In this document: positions 1 through 9,346 of the stretch, piece by piece
Layout: every line of letters begins with the position of its first letter
Position numbering within the stretch: the stretch's first letter is position 1
NCBI GenBank assembly: GCA_024347015.1
Contig: AP024889.1
Span: 2,976,001-3,040,000, forward strand
Origin: Vibrio pectenicida
Lineage (GTDB): Bacteria; Pseudomonadota; Gammaproteobacteria; Enterobacterales; Vibrionaceae
DNA length: 64,000 nt
Direction: 5' to 3'
The notes under the pieces: generated by a model
What the model was told of the DNA's origin: nothing
Seen by the model: the letters and a program-made list of their open reading frames with translations, nothing else
The model's database searches: none
Made by a program: the position numbers and the translations under genes

Positions 1-697
1 CGCACGCCAACGTGAAACCAATCACCTCAGAGCTATTTATCGCTGGCATCCAAAATTTGCTGACCAGAGTTTCATCAAATACTTTGGTGACGAAGAAAGC
101 CAGTATGACAACTCAACCATAGAAGGCGGAGACGTTTTAGTCATCGGCAAGGGCGCTGTCCTAATTGGTATGTCTGAACGAACAACAGCTCAGGGAGTTG
201 AGCATTTAGCCTCACAGCTATTTAAACACAACCAAGCAAAACAAATTATTGCCATGGAGCTACCAAAACACCGCTCTTGCATGCACTTAGATACAGTAAT
301 GACGCATATGCGCGAAGATACGTTTTCAGTCTACCCAGAGGTGATGCGCAAGGATATCAAGTGTTGGCAATTGACTGGGGATGAATCTGGCAGAGTTAAT
401 TTCAAACAAGAGAACTATTTTGTCCATGCCATAGAGCGAGCTCTTGGCATCAACCAACTGAACCTTATCACCACGGGAGGTGACAATTTCAATGCCGAGC
501 GAGAACAATGGAATGATGCCAATAATGTTCTCACCATCAAACCTGGAGTCGTGATTGGTTATCAGAGTAATACCTACACCAATGAAAAATACGATAAGGC
601 AGGTATTACTGTTTTGCCTGTGCCAGGTGACGAGCTTGGCCGAGGCCGTGGTGGGGCTCGCTGTATGAGCTGTCCTGTTGAGCGTGATGGTATATAG
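1..697 (+). CDS. arcA: Arginine deiminase, C-terminal part (5' end outside window)
   Basis: Arginine deiminase hydrolyses arginine to citrulline and ammonia, the first step of the cytoplasmic arginine deiminase (ADI) pathway. The frame is open from base 2, so the start lies upstream of the window and about 231 residues (a little over half of the usual ~406) are visible. Family signatures seen are EGGDVLVIG, the histidine loop [24 protein letters not shown], and the C-terminal GGARCMSCP, which carries the catalytic cysteine. The stop at 695-697 is followed 41 bp later by arcC in the same direction, so the two are likely cotranscribed. Identification is firm; only the N-terminus cannot be checked. 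Confidence 0.95.
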   Translation, partial: ARQRETNHLRAIYRWHPKFADQSFIKYFGDEESQYDNSTIEGGDVLVIGKGAVLIGMSERTTAQGVEHLASQLFKHNQAKQIIAMELPKHRSCMHLDTVMTHMREDTFSVYPEVMRKDIKCWQLTGDESGRVNFKQENYFVHAIERALGINQLNLITTGGDNFNAEREQWNDANNVLTIKPGVVIGYQSNTYTNEKYDKAGITVLPVPGDELGRGRGGARCMSCPVERDGI

Positions 698-738
698 GCC
701 CTAAGGTCTAGCTATGTATATATTAGGAGACAAAAGTT

Positions 739-1650
739 ATGAATAAACAAACTGTCGTCATTGCACTCGGTGGTAATGCCTTACTTCGTCGGGGTGAACC
801 TTTAGAAGCAGGCATTCAGCGTCACAACGTACAGGTTGCAGTCAAAGCAATCTGCGAAATTGCCCAGCATTATAAGGTCATACTTGTGCATGGAAATGGT
901 CCTCAAGTTGGGTTACTCGCATTGCAAGGCCTAGAATACAAACAAGTTGCACCCTATCCTCTTGATGTGTTAGGCAGCGAAACGCAAGGTATGATTGGCT
1001 ACATGTTAATGCAGGAATTTAAAAACCAAATGCCAAATATCAACGCTACTTGCATGCTAACTCAAATAACAGTTGATCCAGACGACCCTGCTTTTTTAAA
1101 CCCCACTAAGCCTATAGGGCCAATCTACAGTCAAAATGAGGCTCGCGAACTAGCCGAAAAATATAACTGGACTATCAAACCTGATGGCCAACATTTTCGC
1201 CGCGTTGTTCCTAGCCCTAGACCAACCGGGATCATCGAGCATCAAGCAATTACCAGCCTTATAAATGCTGGTCACTTAGTGATTTGTACTGGTGGCGGAG
1301 GTATTCCTGTCAAATATGAAAACAACCTCTTAGTTGGCGTCGAGGCTGTTATTGATAAAGACATGTCAGCGGCGCTACTAGCAAAACAATTACACGCTGA
1401 TGCTCTACTTATCTTAACTGATACCGATGCCGTATACCTCAACTGGGGCCAAGCGACTCAATATCCATTGCGCAGTACAGACCCAAACGAGCTAAGCCAA
1501 TATCAATTTGATGCAGGTTCCATGGGACCGAAAATCCAAGCCTCATGTGAATTTATTAGGCAAGGAGGAAAAGTTGTGGGTATTGGGGCTCTAAAGGATG
1601 GCTTGCGCATACTTCAGGGTCAAGCTGGTACCTACATCACCCAAGGTTAA
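739..1650 (+). CDS. arcC: Carbamate kinase
   Basis: Carbamate kinase converts carbamoyl phosphate plus ADP to ATP and carbamate, the energy-yielding last step of the ADI pathway. The 303-residue length is typical. Visible signatures of the amino acid kinase fold are ALGGNALLRRGE at the N-terminus, VHGNGPQVGLLALQ (about residues 50-63), the glycine loop TGGGGIPV (about 186-193), LTDTDAVYLNWG and GSMGPKIQA near the C-terminus. The ATG has a good ribosome site (AGGAGA, 725-730). It lies between arcA and an ornithine carbamoyltransferase gene that starts about 100 bp downstream, which completes the three-enzyme pathway. Confidence 0.95.
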   Translation: MNKQTVVIALGGNALLRRGEPLEAGIQRHNVQVAVKAICEIAQHYKVILVHGNGPQVGLLALQGLEYKQVAPYPLDVLGSETQGMIGYMLMQEFKNQMPNINATCMLTQITVDPDDPAFLNPTKPIGPIYSQNEARELAEKYNWTIKPDGQHFRRVVPSPRPTGIIEHQAITSLINAGHLVICTGGGGIPVKYENNLLVGVEAVIDKDMSAALLAKQLHADALLILTDTDAVYLNWGQATQYPLRSTDPNELSQYQFDAGSMGPKIQASCEFIRQGGKVVGIGALKDGLRILQGQAGTYITQG

Positions 1651-1749
1651 TTGAGTTGTTGGATCAACATTACCTTAAAAATAAATATCTTAACTTTGCG
1701 CCTCTTGGGTTTAACAACATCGAGCGCGTCGAACAAAAAGGAATACATC

Positions 1750-2760
1750 ATGGCTTTCAATCTACGTAACCGCAATTTCCTAAAACTTCTCGATTTTACT
1801 CCAAAAGAAATCCAACACCTATTAGATCTCTCAATTGAGCTAAAAAAAGCGAAATATAACGGCTACGAGCAACCGCGGCTAAAAGGGAAAAACATCGCTC
1901 TGATCTTTGAAAAAACTTCGACGCGAACTCGGTGTGCTTTTGAAGTGGCCGCCTTTGACCAAGGCGCACAAGTCACATATTTAGGACCAACGGGATCGCA
2001 AATCGGCCATAAAGAGTCGATGAAAGATACTGCTCGCGTACTAGGACGTATGTACGATGGTATTGAATATAGAGGCTTTGGCCAAGAGATTGTTGAGGAG
2101 TTAGGAGCATATGCAGGCGTACCTGTTTGGAATGGATTAACCAATGAATTTCACCCAACCCAAATTCTCGCCGATTTCCTCACTATGATTGAGCATGGCC
2201 GTGGTAAGCAACTACAAGAGCTTAAATTTGCCTACCTGGGAGATGCTCGCAATAACATGGGCAACTCTCTTATGGTTGGAGCCGCTCAAATGGGTATAGA
2301 TATTCGCCTTGTTGCGCCACAACAATTTTGGCCACAGGACAACTTAGTTGCACAATGCCGTGAAATTGCGCAATCCACAGGAGCCAAAATTACTTTAACT
2401 GAGAATATTACCGAAGGCGTTCAAGATTGTGACTTCTTGTATACAGACGTTTGGGTATCGATGGGAGAAGCTAAAGAAGCGTGGGCAGAACGTATCAAGC
2501 TAATGCTACCATATCAAGTTAACATGGAAATGCTTAAAGCGACTCAAAACCCAAATGTTAAATTTATGCATTGTCTACCTGCATTTCACGGCGAGGATAC
2601 TAAGGTTGGCAAACAACTGGCAAATGAACATCCACAGCTCAAAAACGGATGTGAAGTCACCAATGAGGTTCTTGAGTCAGAGTTCTCTATTGTCTTTGAC
2701 GAGGCAGAAAATCGCATGCACACCATTAAAGCGGTGATGGTCGCAACTTTAGGCGACTAG
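1750..2760 (+). CDS. argF: Ornithine carbamoyltransferase (probably catabolic)
   Basis: Ornithine carbamoyltransferase interconverts citrulline plus phosphate with ornithine plus carbamoyl phosphate. The start at 1750 ([10 protein letters not shown]) is chosen because AAAAAGGAA sits just upstream and the family N-terminus begins there; the frame stays open upstream to arcC without homologous sequence. The product is 336 residues. Motifs seen are the carbamoyl phosphate site STRTR within [30 protein letters not shown] and MHCLPAFH. Its place after arcA-arcC points to the catabolic role (often named arcB), but Vibrio uses argF-type enzymes here and the sequence alone does not separate catabolic from anabolic forms. 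Confidence 0.93.
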   Translation: MAFNLRNRNFLKLLDFTPKEIQHLLDLSIELKKAKYNGYEQPRLKGKNIALIFEKTSTRTRCAFEVAAFDQGAQVTYLGPTGSQIGHKESMKDTARVLGRMYDGIEYRGFGQEIVEELGAYAGVPVWNGLTNEFHPTQILADFLTMIEHGRGKQLQELKFAYLGDARNNMGNSLMVGAAQMGIDIRLVAPQQFWPQDNLVAQCREIAQSTGAKITLTENITEGVQDCDFLYTDVWVSMGEAKEAWAERIKLMLPYQVNMEMLKATQNPNVKFMHCLPAFHGEDTKVGKQLANEHPQLKNGCEVTNEVLESEFSIVFDEAENRMHTIKAVMVATLGD

Positions 2761-3114
2761 CTTTTTAGCAAAATAGGCTAATTTTCGTATACATTTAGTT
2801 ACCCAGAGAGGCTCGTACTTCATAGCTCGAAGCACAGCCTCTAGTTAGAGAAAACAACAATATCACAAACTCGTTAGTTCAAATCACTCGACTAAAACAG
2901 CACTTCTTAACTCACTAACAAATATGTCACCTAAAATCAGTTTTTTGTTTGGTGATCCCTTTCAAAAAGCCGCATTTTATTTGATGGTAATATGTCCAAA
3001 CATCAAAGCCACCATAGAAGTGGCACTATTTTATTTAAAGGCATTTCAACGGACTGAAGCGCCATAAGTCGCAAGGATAAAAAACCTTTACGTTATGCTT
3101 TTTGAGGAGTTCCC
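2761..3114. other. Intergenic region between argF and the argR paralogue
   Basis: This 354-bp non-coding stretch holds a weak hairpin just after the argF stop (TTAGC...GCTAA at about 2764-2779, then TTTT), which may end the arc operon. I see no convincing ARG box or strong promoter consensus in the rest, although the downstream regulator gene must have a promoter here or read through from argF. Confidence 0.4.
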
Positions 3115-3603
3115 ATGAGTGAAACTCTAAGCCCAATGTCAGTTGAAGAAACTGAAGATAAAACCCTAGTCACCGCCTGTAAAAAGCTGCTCCAACAGCA
3201 AAGTTTCTCAACACAAAATGATCTACGGGAAGCTCTAGTCGATTTTGGTTTTGTAGGAATTAGCCAATCCACAGTGTCGCGCTTGTTGTCACAATTAGGG
3301 GTAATCAAAGTACAGAATGCCTGTGGTAGAAAAGTCTATTGCATCACTGTAGAAACAGCCCCAGTTCGTATTGAATCTTCCATTTCTTCTCAAATTGAAT
3401 TTGTTACTCATAATCAATCCATGGTCGTGGTAAAAACTCACCCTGGTAGTGCTCAATTAGTGGCTCGACTAGTAGACATAGATCCACACATTGACATCCT
3501 TGGTACTGTCGGGGGTAACGATACCGTGTTAGTCATCCCAAAAGACATAAAGTATATTGATGACTGTGAAAAAGTCGTTCGTTCTAGATTAGGGATAGCC
3601 TAA
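3115..3603 (+). CDS. ArgR-family arginine-responsive regulator, ADI-linked paralogue
   Basis: This is an arginine repressor/activator-type protein: an N-terminal winged helix (about residues 15-80, with STVSRLLSQLGVIKVQNACGR matching the ArgR recognition helix region) and a C-terminal arginine-binding hexamerisation domain (GSAQLVARLVD and GTVGGNDTVLVI, equivalent to GAAQLIARLLD and GTIAGDDTI of E. coli ArgR). The start follows a strong GAGGAG ribosome site. It is 162 residues with an N-terminal extension and is clearly more divergent from E. coli ArgR than the argR found next to mdh in enterics and Vibrio. Lying directly after arcA-arcC-argF, it is probably the dedicated regulator of arginine catabolism; that role is inferred from position. 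Confidence 0.85.
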   Translation: MSETLSPMSVEETEDKTLVTACKKLLQQQSFSTQNDLREALVDFGFVGISQSTVSRLLSQLGVIKVQNACGRKVYCITVETAPVRIESSISSQIEFVTHNQSMVVVKTHPGSAQLVARLVDIDPHIDILGTVGGNDTVLVIPKDIKYIDDCEKVVRSRLGIA

Positions 3604-3707
3604 TTCCCTAACAAAAATGAATATTTGACCTGGCATGAAACTTAATGCCGCTTTTCTCTGTCTGATTGAGTTAAAATGATTCAAAATTTGACTTAAGTGA
3701 CTTTTGT

Positions 3708-5498
3708 ATGCGTGCCATTTTATCGCTTGTTTTGCTTTATCTGACTGTTTTTTCTACGCCCACTATGGCACTTTTTGAACAGTCCAAATCTATACCCAGC
3801 TTTGGCAACCAAAGTAATAGCTTTGTTCCTGTCGATGAGGCTTTTCCTTTCAATGCCTATCAACAAGGCAATCGTGTTTACCTCGATTGGCAAGTCAAGC
3901 AAGGTTACTACCTCTATCAACATAAGTTATCCGTCAGTGGCGAAAACATTAGACTCGATAATCTGGAGATGGAAGAAGGCACACCACATAAAGATGAATT
4001 TTTTGGTGACGTCAATATCTACACCACACCATTATTTGTTGAGGTACCTCTAGCTGACTATCAGGACGGGGCTCGCTTGATTGTTCAATATCAAGGATGT
4101 GCTGAAGCAGGGTTCTGTTACCCTCCTGAAACTCGCGTTGTCGACTTAACCTCTTTTGAATCTCCAAACACAAATAACATCAGCTCAAAAAGCCAAGAGA
4201 ACTCAGCCCCTGCAAAGACCAGCTTAAACGCGTCACCATTGGCTTCGCAGGAATCAAATTTGGCGACAAGCCTTAGCGATAACTGGTGGACACCTTTGCT
4301 TTTCTTGGCTCTAGGAATTGGACTAGCTTTCACCCCGTGTGTATTACCCATGTACCCCATCCTCACTAGTATTGTGCTAGGAAGCGGAAAGCTAAACCAT
4401 GCCAGAGCATTAGGACTCGCCTTTATTTATGTTCAAGGCATGGCATTAACCTATACCTTACTTGGACTAGTTGTGGCATCAGCTGGCTTACAATTTCAAG
4501 CAGCAATGCAACACCCATATATTCTAGTTGGCTTAAGCGTCATGTTTGTTGCTTTGGCACTGTCGATGTTTGGTGCCTACACGATTCAACTGCCAAGCAG
4601 TGTTCAAACTTGGCTTAATAACTTAAGTAACAAACAGCAAGGTGGTAGCTCACTGGGTGTATTTGCTATGGGTGCAATTTCAGGCCTTGTCTGCTCACCT
4701 TGCACAACCGCCCCGCTGTCAGGAGCCTTACTTTATGTCGCTCAAAGTGGCGATTTAGTGACAGGAGGAGTGGCACTCTATGCACTGGCTTTAGGCATGG
4801 GGATCCCACTGATGTTAGTCGCCGTATTTGGCAACAAACTTCTGCCCAAAGCGGGCAACTGGATGGATAAAATCAAAACTCTTTTTGGCTTTATTCTCCT
4901 TGCCGCCCCAATATTTCTACTTGAACGTATTCTCCCAGAAACTTGGGCTACCGGATTATGGTCAATACTTGGGCTCATGGCATTTGGCTGGCTCTACCAT
5001 GTCAAAAGTTCATTACCACTAGGTGGCTGGAAACAAAGTATAATTGGAATCATCGCTGTACTCGGCCTTTTGGCGTCTGCACAGCCTGCCTTCAATTATT
5101 GGTTTGGTAATAATATTGAACAATCACAACCAAATATTCGGTTCACACGCATAGCAACAATAGATGATCTGAACAGTCAGCTTGAGCAAGCAAAGCTGGC
5201 CGGCAAACCTGTTATGCTCGATTTTTATGCAGATTGGTGTGTGGCATGTAAAGAGTTTGAGAAATACACCTTCCATCAAGCAGATGTTGAAAATAAGTTG
5301 AAAAACTTTGTGTTACTCCAAGCCGATGTAACTAAAAGTCAACCGCAAGACATAGAACTGTTAAAAGCAATGAATGTACTTGGACTTCCTACCATCGAGT
5401 TCTGGGGTGCTGACGGGCAACATATACCCAGTGCAAGAATTACCGGATTTATACCAGCCGAGCCTTTTTTGCAGCATATTGATACTCATCGCTTGTAA
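3708..5498 (+). CDS. dsbD: Thiol:disulfide interchange protein DsbD
   Basis: DsbD carries electrons from cytoplasmic thioredoxin across the inner membrane to periplasmic reductases such as DsbC and CcmG. The 596-residue protein shows all three modules: a signal peptide (about 1-21) and periplasmic alpha domain with the cysteine pair C131/C137 ([11 protein letters not shown]); an eight-helix membrane domain (about 195-465) with C211 ([10 protein letters not shown]) and C329/C332 ([10 protein letters not shown]); and a C-terminal thioredoxin-like gamma domain with CVAC at C511/C514. All redox cysteines are present. A hairpin terminator follows and crbR is downstream. The start ATG lacks a strong ribosome site but matches the signal peptide. 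Confidence 0.96.
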   Translation: MRAILSLVLLYLTVFSTPTMALFEQSKSIPSFGNQSNSFVPVDEAFPFNAYQQGNRVYLDWQVKQGYYLYQHKLSVSGENIRLDNLEMEEGTPHKDEFFGDVNIYTTPLFVEVPLADYQDGARLIVQYQGCAEAGFCYPPETRVVDLTSFESPNTNNISSKSQENSAPAKTSLNASPLASQESNLATSLSDNWWTPLLFLALGIGLAFTPCVLPMYPILTSIVLGSGKLNHARALGLAFIYVQGMALTYTLLGLVVASAGLQFQAAMQHPYILVGLSVMFVALALSMFGAYTIQLPSSVQTWLNNLSNKQQGGSSLGVFAMGAISGLVCSPCTTAPLSGALLYVAQSGDLVTGGVALYALALGMGIPLMLVAVFGNKLLPKAGNWMDKIKTLFGFILLAAPIFLLERILPETWATGLWSILGLMAFGWLYHVKSSLPLGGWKQSIIGIIAVLGLLASAQPAFNYWFGNNIEQSQPNIRFTRIATIDDLNSQLEQAKLAGKPVMLDFYADWCVACKEFEKYTFHQADVENKLKNFVLLQADVTKSQPQDIELLKAMNVLGLPTIEFWGADGQHIPSARITGFIPAEPFLQHIDTHRL

Positions 5499-5514
5499 AC
5501 TTCTAAAACAGCTT

Positions 5515-5538
5515 ACCGCCAGTTGCATAACTGGCGGT
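5515..5538 (+). terminator. Hairpin after dsbD
   Basis: A perfect 10-bp stem (ACCGCCAGTT / AACTGGCGGT) with a 4-nt loop lies 16 bp after the dsbD stop. No run of T follows, so it may stabilise the 3' end rather than act as a strong intrinsic terminator. Confidence 0.6.
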
Positions 5539-5671
5539 CTAGCCCAGTAATATTGAGGATTATGCAGAAAACCCGATATAGTTCAGAGTTTTTATGTATA
5601 GACATTGTTCACACCCTCAAAGCCGACAATAATTCGCCTAAGCCCACTTTTAATTGATACGATCAAACCAT

Positions 5672-6307
5672 ATGGATTCAACCTACACCATTATTATCGC
5701 TGATGACCATCCGTTATTTCGTAATGCACTATTTCAGTCGGTACATATGGCGATCAGTGGAGCCAATCTGGTTGAGGCCGATTCTCTTGATGGTTTGCTC
5801 GCTGTTCTAAATAATGAACAGGATCCTGATTTACTACTACTAGACCTCAAAATGCCCGGCGCAAACGGCTTGTCCGGACTGATACAATTGCGTGCAGAAT
5901 ATCCAGACTTACCAATAGTGGTTATTTCTGCCAGTGAAGAACCTTCGGTGATCACACAAGTCAAAAACCATGGTGCATTTGGCTTTATCCCAAAATCTAG
6001 CGATATGCGTGAACTTATAAAAGCATTGACGCAGGTGCTCAATGGTGAGCCTTTCTTCCCTGAAGGCACCACTGACAATGTATTTAGCAGTGAATTGACT
6101 AATAAAATCGCGACTTTAACCCCACAACAAAACAAAGTCCTTGCAATGCTATCCGATGGCCTGCTAAACAAACAAATCGCCTATGAGTTAAATGTCTCTG
6201 AAGCCACAATAAAAGCCCATATGACAGCAATTTTTCGTAAGTTAAATGTAAAAAATAGAACTCAGGCAGTTATTTTGCTCCAACAGCTGGAATATGAATA
6301 TTCTTAG
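5672..6307 (+). CDS. crbR: CrbR-type LuxR-family response regulator of acetate use
   Basis: This is a NarL/FixJ-type response regulator of 211 residues. The receiver domain (about 5-125) has the acidic pocket D11/D12, phospho-acceptor D58 (LLLLDLKMPG) and the conserved lysine in IPKSS. The C-terminal LuxR helix-turn-helix (about 145-205) reads LTPQQNKVLAML...NKQIAYELNVSEATIKAHM. I chose ATG 5672 (MDSTYTII) over an upstream TTG because the family begins there; neither has a clear ribosome site. In V. cholerae the orthologous CrbR next to dsbD works with sensor CrbS to switch on acs. Here crbS and acs are 4-9 kb downstream, which supports the call. The precise DNA site is unknown to me. Confidence 0.85.
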   Translation: MDSTYTIIIADDHPLFRNALFQSVHMAISGANLVEADSLDGLLAVLNNEQDPDLLLLDLKMPGANGLSGLIQLRAEYPDLPIVVISASEEPSVITQVKNHGAFGFIPKSSDMRELIKALTQVLNGEPFFPEGTTDNVFSSELTNKIATLTPQQNKVLAMLSDGLLNKQIAYELNVSEATIKAHMTAIFRKLNVKNRTQAVILLQQLEYEYS

Positions 6308-6350
6308 TGTTTTTTCACTATTGGTGTTATTTATCTGCTAAGATACTCAC

Positions 6351-6368
6351 GTTGATCATATGATCAAC
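6351..6368. promoter_or_regulatory. Perfect 18-bp palindrome upstream of marC
   Basis: GTTGATCATATGATCAAC is a perfect palindrome located 43 bp after the crbR stop and 41 bp before the marC-family start. It contains two GATC (Dam) sites. It has no T-run, so an operator is more likely than a terminator; the factor that would bind is unknown. Confidence 0.5.
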
Positions 6369-6409
6369 ATATTCATCCCTCTGTTTCACCAACTCTGGGA
6401 GTCAATATA

Positions 6410-7036
6410 TTGCTTAGCGTATTATTCACTCAATTTGTCGTACTCTGGGCTGTGATCGACCCAATCGGTTCTGTACCAGTTTATCTTTCTCAAACTCAAC
6501 ACCTCACAGTAAAGCAACGCCGCTTAGTGGCACTAAAAGCAGTGGCAATTTCAGCTGGAGTGTTACTCTTTTTCCTACTTGTAGGGCAACTGTTACTCGA
6601 CGCAATGCAAATTCCCTTACCTGCTTTCCAAGCTGCAGGTGGTCTTGTGTTGTTACTGTTTGCGCTAACCATGATATTCGGTGAATCTAAACCCGAACAA
6701 GAAACAAAAATATCTGAAGAAGTCAGCCATTCTGACTTGGCTGATCTCGCTGTTTACCCCTTAGCAATACCTTCGATTGCATCTCCTGGGGCCATGATGG
6801 CGATTGTGATGCTTACCGATAATCATAGATACGCTGTCGCTGACCAGTTAATGACAGCAGCCGTTATGATTGGTGTGCTATTAATCACTTTAATATTACT
6901 GCTAGGTGCAACTCATATTCAAAAGTGGATAGGCAATGTTGGCGCAGCCATTATCAGTAGAGTTATGGGGCTGATTCTTGCGGCGGTCGCATTAAATAAC
7001 TTGTTGTTAGGTATAAAAGATTTTTACCTTGGATAA
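6410..7036 (+). CDS. MarC-family integral membrane protein
   Basis: The 208-residue product is very hydrophobic with about six predicted membrane helices and the MarC/UPF0056 pattern: VLWAVIDPIGSVPVYL at the N-terminus, AGGLVLLLFALTMIFG (about 76-91) and the half-repeat YPLAIPSIASPGAMMAIV (about 116-133). The molecular function of the family is not established; the old link to multiple antibiotic resistance is not supported. The start is TTG at 6410, set by GGGAGT about 7 bases upstream and the match of MLSVLFTQFVVLWAVIDP to family N-termini. The gene stands between crbR and the acetate-type permease pair, ended by a strong terminator. Confidence 0.88.
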   Translation: MLSVLFTQFVVLWAVIDPIGSVPVYLSQTQHLTVKQRRLVALKAVAISAGVLLFFLLVGQLLLDAMQIPLPAFQAAGGLVLLLFALTMIFGESKPEQETKISEEVSHSDLADLAVYPLAIPSIASPGAMMAIVMLTDNHRYAVADQLMTAAVMIGVLLITLILLLGATHIQKWIGNVGAAIISRVMGLILAAVALNNLLLGIKDFYLG

Positions 7037-7121
7037 TTATTCATGCCATTTTAACCAGCCATTAGACTTTGGTCTTAGCTAACATTCATAAAATACTCTC
7101 AATCATTCCAGAAACAATCAT

Positions 7122-7155
7122 AAGCACCTGTAATAAAGGTGCTTTTTTGTTTTTC
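7122..7155 (+). terminator. Intrinsic terminator after marC-family gene
   Basis: The stem AAGCACCT / AGGTGCTT with a 7-nt loop is followed by TTTTTGTTTTT. It separates the marC-family gene from the DUF4212/symporter pair. Confidence 0.85.
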
Positions 7156-7248
7156 AAACAAGACTAAAGTTGAAAAGCACTCCTACACTGCACTTGGTAA
7201 GGTATCTGATGAAACATTTCATTAACAACCAATCGTAAGGAGGCAGTG

Positions 7249-7512
7249 ATGGCATTTGAAAGTCAAGAACGAGCCAAAGCCTATTGGAATAAGAACGTAA
7301 AATTGATGGTTAGTTTAATGGTCATCTGGTTTTTTGTTTCATTTGGTTGCGGTATTTTATTTGTCGACCAACTTAATCAATTTCAGATCGGTGGATATAA
7401 GCTGGGATTCTGGTTCGCTCAGCAAGGCTCCATTTATTCATTCCTCGCCATCATCTTTTTTTACGCATGGAAAATGCGACAGATAGACCGTGAGTTTAAC
7501 GTCGACGAATAA
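7249..7512 (+). CDS. DUF4212 small membrane subunit of a solute:sodium symporter
   Basis: An 87-residue protein with two membrane helices (about 20-42 and 60-80) and the DUF4212 pattern: an N-terminal AYWNKNVKLM followed by FVSFGCGILFVDQLNQFQIGGYKLGFWFAQQGSIY. DUF4212 genes nearly always precede an acetate/solute symporter of the SSS family, as here, where the symporter starts 12 bp after the stop. ATG 7249 is preferred over GTG 7246 because the strong AAGGAGG at 7237-7243 then has a normal spacing. It is probably an accessory subunit like YjcH next to ActP; its own role is not known. Confidence 0.92.
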   Translation: MAFESQERAKAYWNKNVKLMVSLMVIWFFVSFGCGILFVDQLNQFQIGGYKLGFWFAQQGSIYSFLAIIFFYAWKMRQIDREFNVDE

Positions 7513-7524
7513 GGAATAACTTAG

Positions 7525-9252
7525 ATGGATCTGAAAACTACTACTTATCTTATCGTTGGTGCCACCTTTATCCTCTATATTGGTATCGCAATCTGGGCAC
7601 GAGCAGGGTCAACAAAAGAGTTTTATGTCGCAGGTGGAGGAATAAACCCCATTGCTAACGGTATGGCGACAGCCGCCGACTGGATGTCTGCATCTTCCTT
7701 TATTTCCATGGCTGGTCTAATTGCTTTTATGGGCTACGGTGGTTCGGTATTTCTAATGGGATGGACTGGAGGCTATGTACTATTAGCTCTCCTATTAGCG
7801 CCATACCTGCGTAAATTCGGTAAATTCACTGTTCCCGAGTTTTTAGGAGAGCGTTTCTATTCTAATGCCGCCCGAATTGTTGCTGTTGTCTGTTTAATTA
7901 TCGCATCGGTGACTTATGTAATTGGCCAAATGAAAGGTGTGGGCATTGCTTTTGGTCGGTTTCTGGAAGTGGATTACTCCACTGGTCTACTGATCGGTAT
8001 GTGTATTGTGTTTATGTACGCGGTTTTAGGCGGGATGAAAGGCATTACTTACACACAGATCGCTCAATATTGCGTACTTATCTTAGCCTATACCATACCT
8101 GCAATTTTCATATCACTTCAATTAACGGGCAACCCTATACCTCAAATTGGCCTTGGCAGCACAATGTCTGGCACTGATGTATATCTACTTGACCGTCTTG
8201 ATCAGGTAGTCACTGAATTAGGCTTTAGCCAATACACCACTCAGGTAAGAGGCGATACCCTCAATATGTTCGTCTATACCATGTCTCTTATGATAGGTAC
8301 GGCAGGCCTACCTCACGTTATCATCCGCTTCTTTACCGTCCCCAAAGTAAGAGATGCTCGCACTTCAGCAGGTTGGGCCCTAGTATTCATCGCCATTTTG
8401 TACACAACTGCGCCAGCAGTCTCTGCAATGGCAAGGTTAAATCTCATGGATACGGTTACCCCAAGCTCTGGACAAAACCTTGCCTACGATGAACGCCCCG
8501 ATTGGTTTATAAACTGGGAAAAAACCGGCCTACTAGGTTTTGATGATAAAAATGGCGATGGCAATATACAGTACACCTCAAATTCAGCAACCAATGAGCT
8601 GAGAGTAGATCAAGACATCATGGTATTAGCCAATCCAGAGATTGCAAAACTACCTAACTGGGTGATTGCGTTAGTCGCCGCGGGCGGCTTAGCCGCTGCG
8701 CTATCAACAGCAGCGGGTCTACTACTGGCTATATCATCATCTATATCACATGATCTCATCAAAGGAGTCATTAATCCCAACATATCAGAACAAAAAGAGC
8801 TACTTATTAGTCGAGTTTCAATGGCAGCCGCTATTGCAATATCAGGCTATCTTGGTCTTAATCCTCCAGGGTTTGTCGCAGGGACAGTGGCCCTAGCCTT
8901 TGGCCTCGCAGCATCCTCTATTTTTCCTGCATTGATGATGGGTATCTTCAGTAAAAACATCAATAAAGAGGGTGCTATTGCCGGAATGATTACAGGAATT
9001 ACGATTACGCTCTTTTACGTTTTTCAGCACAAAGGGATCTTATTTGTCGCTGACTGGAAGTACTTACAAAGCTGGGGCAGTAACTGGTTTTTGGGTATAG
9101 AGCCTAATGCCTTTGGTGCTATCGGAGCCGTATTTAACTTTGGTGTAGCTTTCGTAGTATCTAAGATCACGGCCGAGACACCTCAAGAAGTTAAAGATCT
9201 AGTCGAGAATATCCGAATACCTACAGGTGTTAGTAAAGCTCTTGATCACTAA
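7525..9252 (+). CDS. Sodium:solute symporter, acetate permease type
   Basis: A 575-residue SSS-family (SLC5) transporter with about 13 membrane helices. Signatures are the N-terminal ATAADWMSASSFISMAGLI, the sodium-site helix region YVIGQMKGVGIAFGR, LPHVIIRFFTVPKVRDAR and AAALSTAAGLLLAISSSISHDL near residues 390-410, all shared with the ActP/MctC branch. The pairing with DUF4212 and the position among crbR, crbS and acs point to acetate or another short-chain carboxylate as substrate; this is inference from context. An insert with an acidic, Ca-loop-like segment (DDKNGDGNIQY, about residues 338-348) sits between helices. AGGAATAAC precedes the ATG. Confidence 0.9.
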   Translation: MDLKTTTYLIVGATFILYIGIAIWARAGSTKEFYVAGGGINPIANGMATAADWMSASSFISMAGLIAFMGYGGSVFLMGWTGGYVLLALLLAPYLRKFGKFTVPEFLGERFYSNAARIVAVVCLIIASVTYVIGQMKGVGIAFGRFLEVDYSTGLLIGMCIVFMYAVLGGMKGITYTQIAQYCVLILAYTIPAIFISLQLTGNPIPQIGLGSTMSGTDVYLLDRLDQVVTELGFSQYTTQVRGDTLNMFVYTMSLMIGTAGLPHVIIRFFTVPKVRDARTSAGWALVFIAILYTTAPAVSAMARLNLMDTVTPSSGQNLAYDERPDWFINWEKTGLLGFDDKNGDGNIQYTSNSATNELRVDQDIMVLANPEIAKLPNWVIALVAAGGLAAALSTAAGLLLAISSSISHDLIKGVINPNISEQKELLISRVSMAAAIAISGYLGLNPPGFVAGTVALAFGLAASSIFPALMMGIFSKNINKEGAIAGMITGITITLFYVFQHKGILFVADWKYLQSWGSNWFLGIEPNAFGAIGAVFNFGVAFVVSKITAETPQEVKDLVENIRIPTGVSKALDH

Positions 9253-9257
9253 ATAAT

Positions 9258-9287
9258 GCCCCCTCTATGAATGCACACATAGGGGGC
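9258..9287 (+). terminator. Terminator-like hairpin after the symporter gene
   Basis: GCCCCCT pairs with AGGGGGC around a 16-nt loop that can extend the stem through CTATG/CATAG. It lies directly after the symporter stop, followed by CTTCTTT. Confidence 0.7.
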
Positions 9288-9346
9288 TTCTTTCCGCGAC
9301 TATATTTCGTTACCTTAGGCTTTAGCTTCGCCAACAGGAAACCAAG

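Noticed and set aside
3612..3630. Possible ARG box (ATGAATATTTG) after the argR paralogue
   Set aside because: Only one half resembles the operator consensus and it stands downstream of the gene.
7164..7170. CTAAAGT shared between the DUF4212 and acs upstream regions as a common CrbR motif
   Set aside because: A shared 7-mer is expected by chance in regions of this size.
8530..8575. Acidic DKNGDGN-like loop in the symporter as an EF-hand domain
   Set aside because: Only one calcium-loop-like segment is present and it lies in an extracytoplasmic connection; not enough for a domain call.
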